From an uncultured Rhizobiaceae group bacterium (GTDB lineage: Bacteria > Pseudomonadota > Alphaproteobacteria > Rhizobiales > Rhizobiaceae), in assembly GCA_938009335.1 (NCBI GenBank), contig CALLHT010000208.1, positions 1 through 6,534 on the forward strand: DNA of 6,534 nucleotides. The letters are read 5' to 3'. Numbering within the stretch: the stretch's first letter is position 1; each line of letters begins with the position of its first letter. The position numbers were made by a program, and so were the translations under genes. Shown piece by piece: positions 5,100 to 6,534 of the stretch. The notes under the pieces were generated by a model, which was not told where the DNA came from, ran no database searches, and was given only the letters and a program-made list of their open reading frames with translations.

Positions 5100-6148
5100 G
5101 CGAAGAATTGATCCTTGCAGATGGCCTTGAGGGTGTTCCACATCCATGCGAAGCGGCCAACGTTATTGGCCATGCCAATGCTATCTCGGCTTTTCTGGAG
5201 CAACATACGTCCGGTCGCCTACATCACGCCCATCTTGTGACAGGCCCAAAAGGCATCGGTAAAGCCACGCTATGCTTGCGATTTGCTTCGCACCTTTTAA
5301 AACACCACCGCATGCCAACGACCGTAACTGAACTTGAAACTGCGGATTTGTCCCATCCTGTAGATGCGCAAATTGCGGCACGGTCCCATCCCAACATTTT
5401 GCATATGACGCGGCCCTGGGACGATAAAACCAAGAAGTTTAAGACGCAGCTTACGGTTGATGAAATCAGGAAAACCATAACCTTTTTCGGAACGTCACGC
5501 GGGGAACCCGGATGGCGTATCGCAATAGTCGATTCCGCCGACGATATGAATCAAAACGCTGCAAATGCCCTGCTGAAAGTGTTGGAAGAGCCACCAACTG
5601 ACACGGTGTTTTTTGTGCTTTCTCATTCACCTGCGAAGGTATTGCCTACAATCCGTTCAAGATGTCAGCACCTTCCATTGAAAGCGCTGGAAGAGGACGA
5701 ATTGCTCAGGGTTCTGGATCGGTTGGGCGTGACGGGTTCTCTTTCCGAAGATGATAAGGCGATGATGGCGCATTTGGCTCAAGGGTCAGTGCGCGATGCA
5801 ATCCTTCTGGCACAAGAAGACGGGCTCGAACTTTACAACCGTTTCCGGCAACTTTGCGATGCGCTACCAAATTCTGACTGGGCAAGCATTCATGCACTTG
5901 CGGACATGGTTATCGGTAAAGGTAAAGAAGAGCGCTACAATCTGCTCATCTCCTTTGCAGAAAAATACATGGAAGAACGGGCTAAGCCGGTTGAAGGCGC
6001 TCAAACACCGATTTCTGTTCTTGCCCGATGGGCACAGGTATGGGAAAAGACGCGAAATTCTATTCGTACCGCAGATGCCTATAATCTTGATAAAAAGCAG
6101 ACGATCATAAATCTGTTTCAAGATATGGGCCAAGCGTCGCAAGGCTAA
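5096..6148 (+). CDS. holB: DNA polymerase III subunit delta'
   Basis: Delta' is the stator of the clamp-loader complex (with DnaX and delta) that loads the beta clamp onto primed DNA. The product is 350 aa. The AAA+ core includes a Walker A-type loop GPKGIGKAT (50-58), a Walker B/sensor stretch VDSADDMNQNAANALLKVLE (145-164) followed by EPP, and the SRC motif at 188-190 (TIRSRCQ), which supplies the arginine finger to the neighbouring subunit. The C-terminal helical part (about 215-345) fits the collar domain. The cysteine cluster that binds zinc in E. coli delta' is absent; residues about 72-100 contain no cysteine, which I believe is usual in alphaproteobacteria. The ATG at 5096 overlaps the tmk stop as ATGA, with GAGGGG about 11 bases upstream, implying translational coupling. 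It differs from DnaX by its length, the lack of cysteines and its position after tmk. Confidence 0.95.
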   Translation: MSEELILADGLEGVPHPCEAANVIGHANAISAFLEQHTSGRLHHAHLVTGPKGIGKATLCLRFASHLLKHHRMPTTVTELETADLSHPVDAQIAARSHPNILHMTRPWDDKTKKFKTQLTVDEIRKTITFFGTSRGEPGWRIAIVDSADDMNQNAANALLKVLEEPPTDTVFFVLSHSPAKVLPTIRSRCQHLPLKALEEDELLRVLDRLGVTGSLSEDDKAMMAHLAQGSVRDAILLAQEDGLELYNRFRQLCDALPNSDWASIHALADMVIGKGKEERYNLLISFAEKYMEERAKPVEGAQTPISVLARWAQVWEKTRNSIRTADAYNLDKKQTIINLFQDMGQASQG

Positions 6149-6187
6149 GGTCTATACTTGGCCTCATTTCAAAGGTTTTCGCGCTAA

Positions 6188-6534
6188 ATGGCAAAAGAGA
6201 AGTTTTATCTTACATCTGCAATCGCTTACCCAAATGGTCGGCCGCATATCGGGCATGCATACGAGTTTGTGTGTTGCGATGCGATTGTGCGTTTTAAGCG
6301 CCTGGACGGGTATGATGCCCGGTTCTTGCTCGGAACAGATGTTCACGGCCAGAAAATGCTTCAGACTGCACGCGACCTAGGGATAACGCCCAAAGAGCTT
6401 GCAGACAAAAACTCCGATGTTTTCCAGGAAATGACGGACACATTGAACGTGTCATATGACCGTTTTATTCGCACATCTGATGAAGACCATCACGCTTCTT
6501 GTCAGGCACTTTGGAAGCGAATGGAAGCCAATGG
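6188..6534 (+). CDS. metG: methionyl-tRNA synthetase, 5' part (runs off window)
   Basis: It charges tRNA-Met with methionine using ATP, in the cytoplasm. 115 complete codons of an expected 510 or more are visible. The N-terminus is typical of class I MetRS: FYLTSAIAYPNGRPHIGHAY with the HIGH signature at 20-23, then DAIVRFKRLDGYD and GTDVHGQKMLQTA (49-61). KMSKS and the anticodon-binding domain lie outside the window. In most relatives I recall the second block as GTDEHG; here Val52 replaces Glu. The ATG at 6188 is fixed because an in-frame TAA lies directly before it (6185-6187); the Shine-Dalgarno AAAGG (6171-6175) is 12 bases away, longer than ideal. The 39-bp gap from holB has no terminator, so it probably belongs to the same transcript. 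Confidence 0.95.
   Translation, partial: MAKEKFYLTSAIAYPNGRPHIGHAYEFVCCDAIVRFKRLDGYDARFLLGTDVHGQKMLQTARDLGITPKELADKNSDVFQEMTDTLNVSYDRFIRTSDEDHHASCQALWKRMEAN

Noticed and set aside
5796..6110. 104-codon plus-strand frame inside holB
   Set aside because: It lies in another frame of a well-supported delta' gene and shows no domain.

Overview
The window looks like a chromosomal housekeeping segment from an alphaproteobacterium, most likely of the order Hyphomicrobiales (Rhizobiales). The evidence is the gene order rlpA-like lipoprotein / D,D-carboxypeptidase / tmk / holB / metG, familiar from that order (recalled, not searched), a delta' subunit without the zinc-binding cysteine cluster, and frequent TTG starts. 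GC content is moderate by eye (about 45-50%), lower than in most soil rhizobia. Genus cannot be assigned.

Left part (1-1543). The first bases may be the last codons of an upstream gene, followed by a hairpin and T-run that looks like an intrinsic terminator. A complete tRNA-Ser(TGA) gene with encoded CCA follows at 143-232. The stretch 233-513 has no confident gene, only a weak candidate small ORF and a small inverted repeat. A J-domain (DnaJ-like) protein is on the minus strand (514-972). Diverging from it is a small predicted secreted protein (1163-1543). A 190-bp region between them contains a clear imperfect dyad.

Right part (1544-6534). All genes are on the plus strand and closely spaced. 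They are an RlpA-family lipoprotein (septal peptidoglycan glycan-strand hydrolase), a periplasmic D-alanyl-D-alanine carboxypeptidase (PBP5/6 type, S11), thymidylate kinase, DNA polymerase III delta' subunit (ATGA overlap with tmk), and the 5' part of methionyl-tRNA synthetase, which runs off the window. The first two act on peptidoglycan in the periplasm. The next two supply dTTP precursor and load the replicative clamp. The last feeds translation. rlpA has a leader with a consensus -10 box, a direct repeat and two mutually exclusive hairpins. The rlpA-dacA gap holds a possible internal promoter.

I found no mobile element, CRISPR array, defence system or toxin-antitoxin module. The most useful second-look items are regulatory (rlpA leader, divergent dyad), start-site related (TTG starts of rlpA and tmk), and a few sequence deviations (half-length SPOR-like tail in RlpA, GTDVHG in MetRS). 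I do not see strong evidence for a new biological system here.
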